Assembly (NCBI GenBank): GCA_913048115.1
Contig: CAJWVI010000001.1
Coordinates: 80,059-144,058, forward strand
DNA length: 64,000 nt
Direction: 5' to 3'
DNA from: an uncultured Flavobacteriaceae bacterium
Lineage (GTDB): Bacteria > Bacteroidota > Bacteroidia > Flavobacteriales > Flavobacteriaceae
Under the pieces are notes generated by a model that saw only the letters and a list, made by a program, of their open reading frames with translations, did not search any database and was not told where the DNA came from. Shown here in pieces: positions 10,367 through 20,481 of this stretch. Position 1 is the stretch's first letter. Each line of letters opens with the position of its first letter. Position numbers and translations under genes: made by a program.

Positions 10367-12148
10367 ATGATGAAAAGCAAACACATATTGTTTATTCTTT
10401 CGGTTGTGTTATTTGCCTTCACCTCGCAAGCTCAAGTTACTTTTATGGCAAAAGCGAGCAGCAAGAAACTAGGGCTTAATGAACGGGTACGTATAGACTT
10501 TGTCATGAATGCAGATGGAGATGATTTTAATCCTCCGAGTTTTGACGGTTTTAGAATAGTAGGAGGCCCCAATCAGTCTATAAGTAATTCTTACATCAAT
10601 AGAAAACGTACCTACTCAAAAACATATTCCTATTTCTTATCACCACTAAAACAAGGAAATGTGCGCGTTGGTCCAGCGTCTATTAAAGTTTCTGGCCAAA
10701 CTTATAAAACAAACCCTATACGCCTGTTGGTTACCCCAGCGGTAAGAACCCCCTCAAATGGCGAGGGGATTAATCCAGAAATTGTTGCTGAAGATAATGT
10801 GCACTTAGTTGCTGAGGTGTCTAACGCTACTCCATACCTTAATGAGCGCATTACAATTGTCTATAAACTATATGTGTCTAATGATGTAAGTATAACGAGT
10901 CAATGGCGAGAAATAAACTCTCCTAGATATGCCGATTTTTGGAGTAAAACCATTGACAGTCAAAAATTAAATGTGTTTGAAGGAAAATACCAAGGAGAAG
11001 ATTACAGGTATGTTGTTTTAAAAACTACGGTATTATATCCTCAAAAAACAGGAGCGTTGGATATCGAGCCATTAACGCTGGATGTTCCAATTGATGTGCC
11101 TGGAAAAAAACGCAATATTTTTGGAAGAACCATCTCAGCGCGAGTGAACAAAACGATCTCTGCTGGAGGAAGATCCATTACTGTAAAACCCTTGCCAATT
11201 GATGGAAAACCAGACACTTTTACTGGTGCCGTAGGAGATTTTAAATTTAATCTACAGACTAATAAAAATTCCTTGGACGCTAACCAGGCTTTTGAATTAA
11301 CAGCAACTGTTTCTGGTAGCGGAAATTTAAACACACTTACATTGCCTAGTTTAAAAGTACCAAGCACACTGGAGGTATATGAACCAGAGCGCTCAGAAAA
11401 CCTTCAAACAAGAGCTTCAGGGATACGCGGCTCAATTTCTGAAACCTATACAGTAATCCCCCAATACAAAGGGAGTTACCCAATTCGCCCTATTACATTT
11501 TCTTATTTTAATCCTGCCACAGAACGCTATCAAAGCATTGCCTCTTCTGATATTATTATAACCGTTGCAAATGGTTTTGTAGCCAGTACAAATGAAAAAG
11601 ATTCAAAAACACAAAGCCCGCTAAAAGAGCTTGTTGTTCCACAAGCACGCTTTAGGTATCTAAAGTTAAATGCAGATTTAATAGCCAGTAAAAGGGCTCC
11701 TTTTTTTAAGTCTAAATTGTTTTGGTCATTACTTGCAGGGCCTTTGTTGTGCATTCCGCTATTTATTTTGATTGGTAAAAAACGCAAGGCTTTGCGGGGC
11801 GATATCCAGGGTAATAAACTGCGAAAAGCTAATAAAATGGCACGAAAATACCTGGCCGAAGCTAAAAAGAACAGACATGATAAAGTTGTTTTTTATGAAG
11901 CCCTAGAGCGTTCTTTGCACAATTACTTAAAAGCCAGATTAGCACTAGAAACAACAGAAATGAGTAAAGAGCACATTTCTGAGTTGCTTATAAAAAGAAA
12001 GGCACAAGCAGCGTGTGTTATAGATTTTGAAAGGTTGTTGAAGCGTTGCGAATTTGCGAGATACTCTCCCGCTGGTGATGTGACTATCAAGCAAGATTAT
12101 GAAAAAGCGATTGCTACAATTTCAATGATAGACAAACAAATACAATAA
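10367..12148 (+). CDS. batD: BatD family protein
   Basis: 593 aa with signal peptide; FDGFRIVGGPNQSISNSYINRKRTYSKTYSYFLSPLKQG typical of BatD; C-terminal TM. Confidence 0.92.
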   Translation: MMKSKHILFILSVVLFAFTSQAQVTFMAKASSKKLGLNERVRIDFVMNADGDDFNPPSFDGFRIVGGPNQSISNSYINRKRTYSKTYSYFLSPLKQGNVRVGPASIKVSGQTYKTNPIRLLVTPAVRTPSNGEGINPEIVAEDNVHLVAEVSNATPYLNERITIVYKLYVSNDVSITSQWREINSPRYADFWSKTIDSQKLNVFEGKYQGEDYRYVVLKTTVLYPQKTGALDIEPLTLDVPIDVPGKKRNIFGRTISARVNKTISAGGRSITVKPLPIDGKPDTFTGAVGDFKFNLQTNKNSLDANQAFELTATVSGSGNLNTLTLPSLKVPSTLEVYEPERSENLQTRASGIRGSISETYTVIPQYKGSYPIRPITFSYFNPATERYQSIASSDIIITVANGFVASTNEKDSKTQSPLKELVVPQARFRYLKLNADLIASKRAPFFKSKLFWSLLAGPLLCIPLFILIGKKRKALRGDIQGNKLRKANKMARKYLAEAKKNRHDKVVFYEALERSLHNYLKARLALETTEMSKEHISELLIKRKAQAACVIDFERLLKRCEFARYSPAGDVTIKQDYEKAIATISMIDKQIQ

Positions 12149-12157
12149 GCTAAGAGG

Positions 12158-12907
12158 ATGAAAAATCTAGTAATCATTTGTATATTTTTAATAGCTGCTT
12201 TAGCCGGAGCCCAGGATGTCGTGTTGTTTGATCAAGGAAAAGAAAATTACAAAGGTGAAGACTATAATCAAGCCATCCAAGACTGGAAAACAATTTTAGA
12301 GCATGGTAACCACAGCGCATCTTTATATTTTAATATTGCCAATGCACATTACAAGCTTAATGAAGTGGGGCCAAGTATTTATTATTATGAAAAAGCACTA
12401 CAGTTAGCCCCAAAAGATAGAGGCATTAAAACAAACCTTGCCTTTGCAGAAAATGCAAAGATTGACGCAATAACGCCACTTCCTAAAACAATTTTTTCTA
12501 AATGGTACCATGCCATACTAACACTATTAACTTTTGATGGTTGGGCAATAACGGCAGTGTGTTTTTCCAGTTTTTTTGCACTCCTATTTCTGGGATATTA
12601 TTTTGTAGATCAAGAGCAGAACAAGCGTTTGCTTTTTACAACAGCGATGTTGTGTGCCTTTTTGTTTATAGGAACCTTTACAATGGCCACTCTTAGCTAT
12701 CAAGTCATGAAAAAAAATGTATTTGCAATTATTTTTGCAGAAACTACAGCAATAAAAACAGCGCCCAATCGCAACAGCGAAACCACTATGGTGTTGCATG
12801 AAGGGACCAAGGTGCAAATCATAGACGTAGATGATTTATGGCTACTTGTTGGTCTTGCAAATGGTGTAGAGGGGTGGCTGATGGCCTCAGATTTAAAGAA
12901 GTTATAG
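12158..12907 (+). CDS. batE: BatE, TPR plus SH3-like protein
   Basis: TPR (ASLYFNIANAHYKLNEVGPSIYYYEKALQLAP), two TMs, C-terminal SH3b-like AIKTAPNRNSETTMVLHEGTKVQII. Confidence 0.87.
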   Translation: MKNLVIICIFLIAALAGAQDVVLFDQGKENYKGEDYNQAIQDWKTILEHGNHSASLYFNIANAHYKLNEVGPSIYYYEKALQLAPKDRGIKTNLAFAENAKIDAITPLPKTIFSKWYHAILTLLTFDGWAITAVCFSSFFALLFLGYYFVDQEQNKRLLFTTAMLCAFLFIGTFTMATLSYQVMKKNVFAIIFAETTAIKTAPNRNSETTMVLHEGTKVQIIDVDDLWLLVGLANGVEGWLMASDLKKL

Positions 12908-13168
12908 CTTTAATACTATTTTAACAAGAACATTGTGTCATATAGTTTATATTTAGATGCAAAAAATTGTTGCAAAAGTGGACATAGAGAGGTTCTTATT
13001 TTAAATTTTTTTACCATCTCGTTGATAGCGTTAATTGTAATACAGTTTTGTGTTAGCAGCGATGAGAATGCTGCTTTGGGTGGTTGTCATTAATTATTTT
13101 AAAAAAGAATAAGGTTTGCTTTTAATAGAGTAATCTTGTTATATTTCAAAAATTCAAAATACGGTTTC

Positions 13169-15019
13169 ATGTTTAAAAATATATTCAAAAACTTTCAAGG
13201 CAATTTGTTTGGTGGTATTACTGCAGGTATAGTTGCACTCCCGCTAGCTCTTGCATTTGGTGTTCAATCTGGACTTGGCCCAAGTGCGGGTTTATATGGC
13301 GCTATTATGATTGGGTTTTTTGCATCACTTTTTGGAGGTACCAATACTCAAATATCTGGCCCAACTGCCCCAATGACTGCTGTTTCTATGGTAATTATCG
13401 CGGGAATTGTTGCTGCCAATGATGGAGACCTATCACGGGCCCTACCTTTTATACTAATCGTGTTTTTATTGGCTGGTTTATTTCAGGTTATACTTGGGGT
13501 TTTAGGCTTTGGTAAATACATAAAATACATTCCATACCCAGTGGTTTCTGGTTTTATGACCGCTATTGGTGTTATTATATTGATTACTCAATTACTCCCA
13601 ATGGTTGGATACTATACCACAGATGACACTGCGTTTGTTGATTCATTTAAACCCAAGGCAGAAGAGGTATTGCTTAATAAAACTTTAAAAGAAGAGGCCG
13701 GAGAAGGAATATTAGTATTAAAAGATTTTAAAGAAACAGTAGCAAGAGCCGAGAAAATAACCAACGACGAGATTCATGCAGAAGCTATGATTCTTGCCAA
13801 AACAGAAAGTTCTGGAGTCTTAGGTGCTTTAAAAAGATTTCCTAGCGCGCTAGGACAAATTAAATGGTTAGAGTTTATGTTGGCCTTTGCCACCATTTTT
13901 ATCATTTTTGGTTTTAAGAAAATTACTACAAAAGTTCCTAGCACACTTGTTGCTTTGCTGGTGGTAAGCTTGATTGCGTATTTTTTTAAATTGGACTATC
14001 GTCCTATTCAAGAAATACCTTCAGGATTTCCAATGCCCCATTTTGAGATGTTTACCAGCTTCAGTTTTGGGCAAATATCCCCGTATGTATTTACAGCATT
14101 AACACTCTCATTTCTTGGAGCGATAGACTCTTTATTGACATCTGTAGTTGCAGACAACATGACCAAAACAAAGCACAACCCTAATCAAGAATTGATAGGG
14201 CAAGGGATCGGGAACAGTATTGCGGCTATTTTTGGTGGAATTCCAGGAGCTGGGGCCACTATAAGAACCGTTGTAAACATCAATAGCGGTGGGACCACCA
14301 AACTGTCAGGGATGGTTGCCTCTATAGTTCTACTTATTGTTTTGTTGGCCTTAGGCCCTATTGCTTCTCAAATTCCTGCGGCCGTACTTGCAGGTATATT
14401 AATAACTGTTGGTATTGGAGTTATGGACTACAAGGGGCTAAAAGCAATTCCTAAAATGCCGCAAAGTGAGGTAGTTATTATGATGGTAGTCTTGTTGCTC
14501 TCTGTTTTTTGGAATCTAGTCTTTGCAGTAGGAATAGGGCTTGTTTTAGCAGCTTTAATTTTCATGAAAAAAATAGGAGACTCCTCTGCGAGTCGTTCTA
14601 AGTTGGTTTCTTTAAAGCAATCAGACGAGTTACACCAGCCGTGGGCTGATGAAATTACATTCCCGAAAAATTTAAAAGAGGAGGTATTTATTAAGCGTTT
14701 AGCGGGGCCATTATTTTTTGCCAACACAAGCGATTTTCAAGAACTTGCAAAGCAAATACCAGACACTGCCACACATCTTATTATACGTATGGCGCGGGTG
14801 CCATACATAGATCAATCTGGACTCTATGCTATGGAGGACCTCGTACTTCGATTAAAACAATCTAACATAAAAGTAGTGTTGGTGAGCCTAATGCAGCAGC
14901 CAAGGTTGATGATGGAGAAAATTGATATTATTCCAGATTTGATCCCAGAACATGAGATATTTAAAGAGTTCAAGCAGGCCATGGTCTATATAGAATCTAC
15001 CACAGAGGAGCTTAACTAA
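13169..15019 (+). CDS. SulP family anion transporter with STAS domain
   Basis: GGITAGIVALPLALAFGVQSGLGP SulP motif, GGIPGAGATIRTVVNI, C-terminal STAS; likely start MFKNIFKNF. Confidence 0.93.
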   Translation: MFKNIFKNFQGNLFGGITAGIVALPLALAFGVQSGLGPSAGLYGAIMIGFFASLFGGTNTQISGPTAPMTAVSMVIIAGIVAANDGDLSRALPFILIVFLLAGLFQVILGVLGFGKYIKYIPYPVVSGFMTAIGVIILITQLLPMVGYYTTDDTAFVDSFKPKAEEVLLNKTLKEEAGEGILVLKDFKETVARAEKITNDEIHAEAMILAKTESSGVLGALKRFPSALGQIKWLEFMLAFATIFIIFGFKKITTKVPSTLVALLVVSLIAYFFKLDYRPIQEIPSGFPMPHFEMFTSFSFGQISPYVFTALTLSFLGAIDSLLTSVVADNMTKTKHNPNQELIGQGIGNSIAAIFGGIPGAGATIRTVVNINSGGTTKLSGMVASIVLLIVLLALGPIASQIPAAVLAGILITVGIGVMDYKGLKAIPKMPQSEVVIMMVVLLLSVFWNLVFAVGIGLVLAALIFMKKIGDSSASRSKLVSLKQSDELHQPWADEITFPKNLKEEVFIKRLAGPLFFANTSDFQELAKQIPDTATHLIIRMARVPYIDQSGLYAMEDLVLRLKQSNIKVVLVSLMQQPRLMMEKIDIIPDLIPEHEIFKEFKQAMVYIESTTEELN

Positions 15020-15568
15020 CTAGTTTTCGTCAGTTTGTTCTTGGCTAGTTTGTGGCGCTTTATTATTGTTTTGTAACCGATCTACCTCATCTATAATGTT
15101 GGGTAAGACAAGGGGTCCAATTGCTGCTACTGTTTCATATAGTAAGGATGTTTCTTTTTTTTCTTCAGGAATAAGAAGTCCACTAATATTAGTAGAGGCA
15201 TTTACAAACATAAAAATTACACTAATAATAAAGGCTATTTTCAAGCAGTTAAACAGTCCTCCTAGCAGTTTGTTAATGAGGCCTAAGGCTGCAAAATCTG
15301 CTATTTTTGTGAGAATTTTTCCAGCCAGGGTAACCACAATTAAAATAATTAAAAAGGTAACACCAAAGGCAGCTAGGTTGATGGCGTCACTGTTCCACTC
15401 TAAGGTGTTTGACAAGAAATTTGACGCAAAATGTGAAAAATGAATAGCACCATATACACCTGCTATAAGCCCTATTAAGGAGGCTAGTGTAGCAAAAAGA
15501 CCCTTTTTTAATCCCGTATAAAAAGCATAGATAAGTATAATGCCTAAAATGATGTCAATGGTGTTCAT
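15020..15568 (-). CDS. CvpA family membrane protein
   Basis: 182 aa, four TMs, N-terminal IDIILGIILIYAFYTGLKKGLF typical of CvpA. Confidence 0.88.
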   Translation of the reverse strand: MNTIDIILGIILIYAFYTGLKKGLFATLASLIGLIAGVYGAIHFSHFASNFLSNTLEWNSDAINLAAFGVTFLIILIVVTLAGKILTKIADFAALGLINKLLGGLFNCLKIAFIISVIFMFVNASTNISGLLIPEEKKETSLLYETVAAIGPLVLPNIIDEVDRLQNNNKAPQTSQEQTDEN

Positions 15569-15718
15569 ATCTGTTTTATTTTGGCAATAAAGATATAAAA
15601 ACCGTGAGCACGAACCTATTGCATGTTTTTACAGCTTTTAAACACAAAGAAGTTACCTTTACAAAAAAGCACGCACTATAGTTATATAAGGGCGTAATAC
15701 CCGTTATTAAAATAATAT

Positions 15719-16075
15719 ATGGCAAGAGACGAACAATTAAAAAACCGATGGGAAGCGGTAGTTACCCATCTAAGTAGCCGTTTTGCAGACGGTGACCGCC
15801 TAGATCTAGATGCTATTATTTATTTAGTAGGCGTTCAAGAACTAGGACAGCTGCATAAAAAATTTAAAAAAGATGAGAAGGTTAATTTAATGCATATAGC
15901 TATATGTCGTTTGTTAGAACCTTTTGGATATTATGAATTTGAGTATTTTGATGACGCAGGGTGGCCTCATTATAAAATACTAGAACAACTACCTACTTTA
16001 AAAGCAGGGGAGCAAACGGTATTAATGAAGGAGGCGATTGTTCAGTATTTTCTTGAAAAAGAAGTCATACAATAA
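15719..16075 (+). CDS. Conserved hypothetical protein upstream of pheS
   Basis: 118-aa intact ORF, soluble, acceptable composition, adjacent to pheS. Confidence 0.7.
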   Translation: MARDEQLKNRWEAVVTHLSSRFADGDRLDLDAIIYLVGVQELGQLHKKFKKDEKVNLMHIAICRLLEPFGYYEFEYFDDAGWPHYKILEQLPTLKAGEQTVLMKEAIVQYFLEKEVIQ

Positions 16076-16158
16076 CAAAAAACGCTACAACTATTACCGC
16101 AAATATGCGATTGTATGTGAAGTACTTTCTGTAATTTTGTGGTCTTGAATGCTATACT

Positions 16159-17178
16159 ATGATAGATAAAATTAAAGAACATATTGCACTAGTAGAGGCC
16201 TTTTCTGCATCTACACCCTCTGAGGTAGAAGATTTTAGGATAAAATACCTAGGGAGTAAGGGTTTGTTAAAAGAGTTTTTCGCAGCATTTAAGGATGTTA
16301 GTAATGATCAAAAAAAGGAATTTGGTCAGGCTGTAAATACCTTAAAAAACACTGCGCAAGACAAAGTAAACAACCTTAAAGACAACCTAGATGCCAGCCA
16401 AGAAACTTCTGGAGTTTACGGTGATTTATCACGCCCAGGAGCACCAATTACCCTAGGTTCTAGACACCCTATTTCTATTGTAAAAAATAAAATCACAAGC
16501 ATTTTTTCTAACATAGGCTTTAATGTTAGTGAGGGGCCAGAAATTGAAGATGATTGGCATAATTTTACGGCTTTAAACCTTCCAGAATATCATCCTGCTA
16601 GAGATATGCAGGACACCTTTTTTGTGCAAACCAATCCAGATGTTTTACTTCGTACTCACACAAGTTCTGTACAGGTCCGTTATATGGAAGATAACCAACC
16701 TCCCATAAGAACCATTTCACCAGGGCGTGTGTATAGAAATGAAGCTATTTCTTCACGCTCGCACTGTTTCTTTCATCAAGTAGAGGGGCTATATGTAGAT
16801 AAGGGCGTGAGTTTTGCAGATTTAAAACAAACCTTAGAGTTTTTCACCACAGAAATGTTTGGAAAATCTAAAATTAGGTTAAGACCTTCTTATTTTCCAT
16901 TTACTGAGCCTAGTGCAGAGGTAGACGTGTATTGGGGTCTTGAGACCGAAACAGATTATAAAATCACTAAAGGCACGGGCTGGCTTGAAATTATGGGCTG
17001 TGGTATGGTAGATCCTAATGTGCTTAAAAACTGCGGTATCGATCCTGAGATATACAGCGGCTTTGCATTTGGTATGGGGATAGATCGTATAGCAATGTTA
17101 TTGCACCAAATTCCAGACATACGTATGTTGAGTGAAAATGATGTTCGCTTCTTGGAGCAGTTTAAGAGTGCAGATTAA
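16159..17178 (+). CDS. pheS: Phenylalanine--tRNA ligase alpha subunit
   Basis: Class II motifs: HPARDMQDTFFV, RTHTSSVQVRYM, SRSHCFFHQVEGL, GFAFGMGIDRIAML. Confidence 0.98.
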   Translation: MIDKIKEHIALVEAFSASTPSEVEDFRIKYLGSKGLLKEFFAAFKDVSNDQKKEFGQAVNTLKNTAQDKVNNLKDNLDASQETSGVYGDLSRPGAPITLGSRHPISIVKNKITSIFSNIGFNVSEGPEIEDDWHNFTALNLPEYHPARDMQDTFFVQTNPDVLLRTHTSSVQVRYMEDNQPPIRTISPGRVYRNEAISSRSHCFFHQVEGLYVDKGVSFADLKQTLEFFTTEMFGKSKIRLRPSYFPFTEPSAEVDVYWGLETETDYKITKGTGWLEIMGCGMVDPNVLKNCGIDPEIYSGFAFGMGIDRIAMLLHQIPDIRMLSENDVRFLEQFKSAD

Positions 17179-17201
17179 TTAGTATTTTAAAGAAAACGTT
17201 C

Positions 17202-17597
17202 TTGAAAAAAGATATTGAAATTCCAGAAGTTAAAGATGTGTATGTAGCTGCAGTGTATGAGTTAAATGAAGATTATAACACATATGATTGGAATATTTAT
17301 ATTATAAATGACAATAAAGCACCTATAGAAACTGTCTTGATTATAGCTCAGGGATATTCAGAAAAGAAGATGACTTCGCCGATGAGAAAAACTGTCCAGA
17401 TGATTCCTGCCAGAGGCTTTGCTAAAATTGAATATATAGATGAAAGTGTTTTTGGTGTAGACAACTTCTTTACCATCACTTATTTTTTAGAAAATAAAAT
17501 GTACGACAAGCGTTTTGAAATTCCACGAAACGCTATCGATCAAGACAGTACAGTTACACTTCCTGTGATGCCAAATAAGGGAATTCTTGCAATATAG
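17202..17597 (+). CDS. Hypothetical protein downstream of pheS
   Basis: 131-aa intact ORF, beta-rich sequence, same strand as pheS. Confidence 0.65.
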   Translation: MKKDIEIPEVKDVYVAAVYELNEDYNTYDWNIYIINDNKAPIETVLIIAQGYSEKKMTSPMRKTVQMIPARGFAKIEYIDESVFGVDNFFTITYFLENKMYDKRFEIPRNAIDQDSTVTLPVMPNKGILAI

Positions 17598-17624
17598 TAT
17601 CTAAGCTGGTTTTAAAATTGAGGC

Positions 17625-18629
17625 TTATGTCAATTTATCTGTTAATTTTTTAAAGACTTTTTTAGGCTCTTTGTTTTCATATAAAATGCCGTAGATAGCA
17701 TTAATTATAGGGGTTTTAGCTTTGTTTTCTCCTTTGTTGTTGTTTAAAACATAGGCGCTTTTTGCAGCGTAATAGCCTTCTGCCACCATGCTCATTTCTA
17801 GTTGGGCACTCTTTACAGTATACCCTTTACCAATCATGTTTCCAAACATTCTATTTCTACTAAAAACAGAATATCCCGTTACCAACAAATCTCCCAGATA
17901 AGCAGAGTCGTTAATGTCGCGTTTCATTTTATGTACTTTTTTTACATAACGCTTCATTTCTCTAATGGCATTACTCATTAGCACACTCTGAAAGTTATCT
18001 CCATATCCTAAGCCATGGGCAATACCAGCGGCAATAGCATAAATATTTTTGAGCATGGCAGCATACTCGGTTCCCATCACATCATCACTGATGTTACACT
18101 TTATGTAGTCACAACTAAGGTGGTTGGCAACTATGGTTGCTTTTGCATCATCTGCACACGCAATTGTAAGGTAAGATAAGCGTTCAAGGGCTACTTCTTC
18201 TGCATGACATGGCCCAGAAATCACACCAATGTCATCAAAAGCAACATTGAGGAAGGTATTAAAATGATCACCAACAATCAGGTTGCTTTCAGGAACAATA
18301 CCTTTTATAGCTGAAATGATAATTTTACCATCCAGTGGGGTGTTTAATTTTTCTAATTCTTGGTGTATAAATGCAGAAGGTATCACAAAAATAAGATAGT
18401 CTGCGAAGGCCACCATCTCATTGATGTCATTGCTGAGTTTTAGCTTTTCAGTATTAAACTCAACAGCACTTAAATAATTAGGGTTATGTTGCTCTTTTTT
18501 AATGTGTTTAATAGCATCAACATTGCGCATATACCACCCAACTTCATCAAGATTTTCGCATAGCATTTTTACAATCGCGGTAGCCCAACTACCACCTCCA
18601 AATACTGCAAACTTTGGTGAATTTTCCAT
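17625..18629 (-). CDS. gpsA: Glycerol-3-phosphate dehydrogenase [NAD(P)+]
   Basis: FGGGSWATAIVKML, SGPCHAEEVA, KNIYAIAAGIAHGLGYGDN. Confidence 0.95.
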   Translation of the reverse strand: MENSPKFAVFGGGSWATAIVKMLCENLDEVGWYMRNVDAIKHIKKEQHNPNYLSAVEFNTEKLKLSNDINEMVAFADYLIFVIPSAFIHQELEKLNTPLDGKIIISAIKGIVPESNLIVGDHFNTFLNVAFDDIGVISGPCHAEEVALERLSYLTIACADDAKATIVANHLSCDYIKCNISDDVMGTEYAAMLKNIYAIAAGIAHGLGYGDNFQSVLMSNAIREMKRYVKKVHKMKRDINDSAYLGDLLVTGYSVFSRNRMFGNMIGKGYTVKSAQLEMSMVAEGYYAAKSAYVLNNNKGENKAKTPIINAIYGILYENKEPKKVFKKLTDKLT

Positions 18630-18995
18630 TCTTTAATTTTTTATTCTGCGTGTAAATGTAAACAATTCTACCCAAAACAGACAAAACCTTTTAGCCCCGA
18701 TATGCAAATGAGAACTTCTTTAATACAGGAAATATAAGACCCATAAGCAGGGGATTATATAAATTTAAAACCCAAAATTATTTCATATCTCGTATATTTG
18801 CTTTTTCATGACACATTCTACGCTTGTTTGCTGTATATAAGCTATTTGTGTTGTGTAGCCTTATAGAAAATCAACTCTCTTATAGGGTATTTTATTCTGA
18901 AATGTTATATAGTAAGCATTTTAGAGGATAGTACATACAAAAAACAACAATTAACGTACTTTAATTAGTACAAAACAAATTTAAGAACGCATACT

Positions 18996-20339
18996 ATGAA
19001 GCAAAGTATCAAAGACTTTATTGCAAGTGTTGAACAATTAAACCCAAACGAGCCAGAATTCTTACAAGCAGTGACTGAAGTTGCCGAAGCGGTAATTCCA
19101 TTCATTGAAAGTAATGAAAGGTATCAAGGGCGCAAACTATTAGAACGCATGGTAGAACCAGAGCGTACCATTATGTTTCGTGTTCCATGGACAGATGATA
19201 GCGGTGAAATTCATGTAAACAAAGGGTATCGTGTTGAGTACAACTCAGCGATTGGACCCTATAAAGGTGGATTACGTTTTCATCCATCTGTAAATTTGAG
19301 TATCCTAAAGTTTTTAGGGTTTGAACAATTGTTCAAAAACAGTTTAACAACACTGCCAATGGGTGGTGGAAAAGGAGGAAGTAATTTCAATCCAAAAGGG
19401 AAAACTGATGGAGAGGTAATGCGTTTTTGTCAAAGTTTTATGACAGAACTTTCTCGCCACATTGGCCCTAACACAGATGTGCCGGCAGGAGATATTGGTG
19501 TAGGAGGTCGTGAAATAGGATATATGTATGGTCAATACAAAAGACTACGTAATGAATTTACTGGAGTACTAACAGGTAAAGGTCGTGAATATGGCGGGTC
19601 ATTAATACGTCCAGAAGCTACAGGATATGGAAATGTGTATTTTGCAAAAAACATGTTGGAAACAATAGGCGAAACCTTTAAAGGAAAAACTGTTGTTATC
19701 TCAGGATCTGGAAATGTAGCACAATATGCTGCAGAAAAAGCGATTGAATTTGGCGCCAAGGTGGTTACCATGTCAGACTCTGGAGGGTTCATTTATGACT
19801 CAGAAGGAATTAATGAAGAAAAGTTAGCTTTTATTATGGAGCTAAAAAATGTAAAAAGAGGTCGTATTAGTGTATACCTTGATAAATACCCAAGCGCAAC
19901 CTACACTTCAGGTCAAAGACCTTGGAGTATTGCCTGTGATATTGCTTTGCCATGTGCTACTCAAAATGAGTTGGACCAGCAAGAAGCAAAAACATTGGTT
20001 GCAAATGGATGTATTTGTGTAAGTGAGGGAGCTAATATGCCTACCACTCCAGATGCAATTGAAGTATTTACCAATGCAAAAATATTATTTGCACCCGGTA
20101 AAGCCTCCAATGCTGGTGGTGTAGCAACATCTGGTCTTGAGATGTCTCAAAACTCATTGCGTTTAAGTTGGACCAGAGCAGAAGTTGATGAAAAACTATA
20201 CAATATCATGATAGATATTCATGCAGCTTGTGTGCAATACGGAAAAGACGGTGATGGATATGTAGACTATGTAAAAGGAGCAAACGTTGCTGGTTTTGTA
20301 AAAGTCGCAGAAGCTATGATGGCACAAGGAGTTGTTTAA
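18996..20339 (+). CDS. gdhA: NADP-specific glutamate dehydrogenase
   Basis: 447 aa; PMGGGKGGSNFNPKGK, TDVPAGDIGVGGREIGYM. Confidence 0.97.
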   Translation: MKQSIKDFIASVEQLNPNEPEFLQAVTEVAEAVIPFIESNERYQGRKLLERMVEPERTIMFRVPWTDDSGEIHVNKGYRVEYNSAIGPYKGGLRFHPSVNLSILKFLGFEQLFKNSLTTLPMGGGKGGSNFNPKGKTDGEVMRFCQSFMTELSRHIGPNTDVPAGDIGVGGREIGYMYGQYKRLRNEFTGVLTGKGREYGGSLIRPEATGYGNVYFAKNMLETIGETFKGKTVVISGSGNVAQYAAEKAIEFGAKVVTMSDSGGFIYDSEGINEEKLAFIMELKNVKRGRISVYLDKYPSATYTSGQRPWSIACDIALPCATQNELDQQEAKTLVANGCICVSEGANMPTTPDAIEVFTNAKILFAPGKASNAGGVATSGLEMSQNSLRLSWTRAEVDEKLYNIMIDIHAACVQYGKDGDGYVDYVKGANVAGFVKVAEAMMAQGVV

Positions 20340-20366
20340 TCTTTAGTGCAAATTAATATAGTATTT

Positions 20367-20393
20367 AAAGGTTGCTCGTAGGAGCAACCTTTT
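20367..20393 (+). terminator. Rho-independent terminator after gdhA
   Basis: AAAGGTTGCTC-GTAG-GAGCAACCTTTTT. Confidence 0.9.
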
Positions 20394-20481
20394 TACATAA
20401 CAATAATTATGATTTCTCATGGTTATACTAATGCCTAGGTGTTTAAAAAAGTATTTGGTGTACTTATAGAAAATAGATTTT

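Noticed and set aside
13055-13075. AGCAGC-N9-GCTGCT stem upstream of the SulP gene
   Set aside because: Only six base pairs and no supporting context; too weak for an RNA element.
18793-18971. TATATTTG -7-like element and GTACT-N6-AGTAC inverted repeat upstream of gdhA
   Set aside because: No -33 TTG at correct spacing, and short palindromes are frequent at this AT content; not enough to call a promoter or operator.
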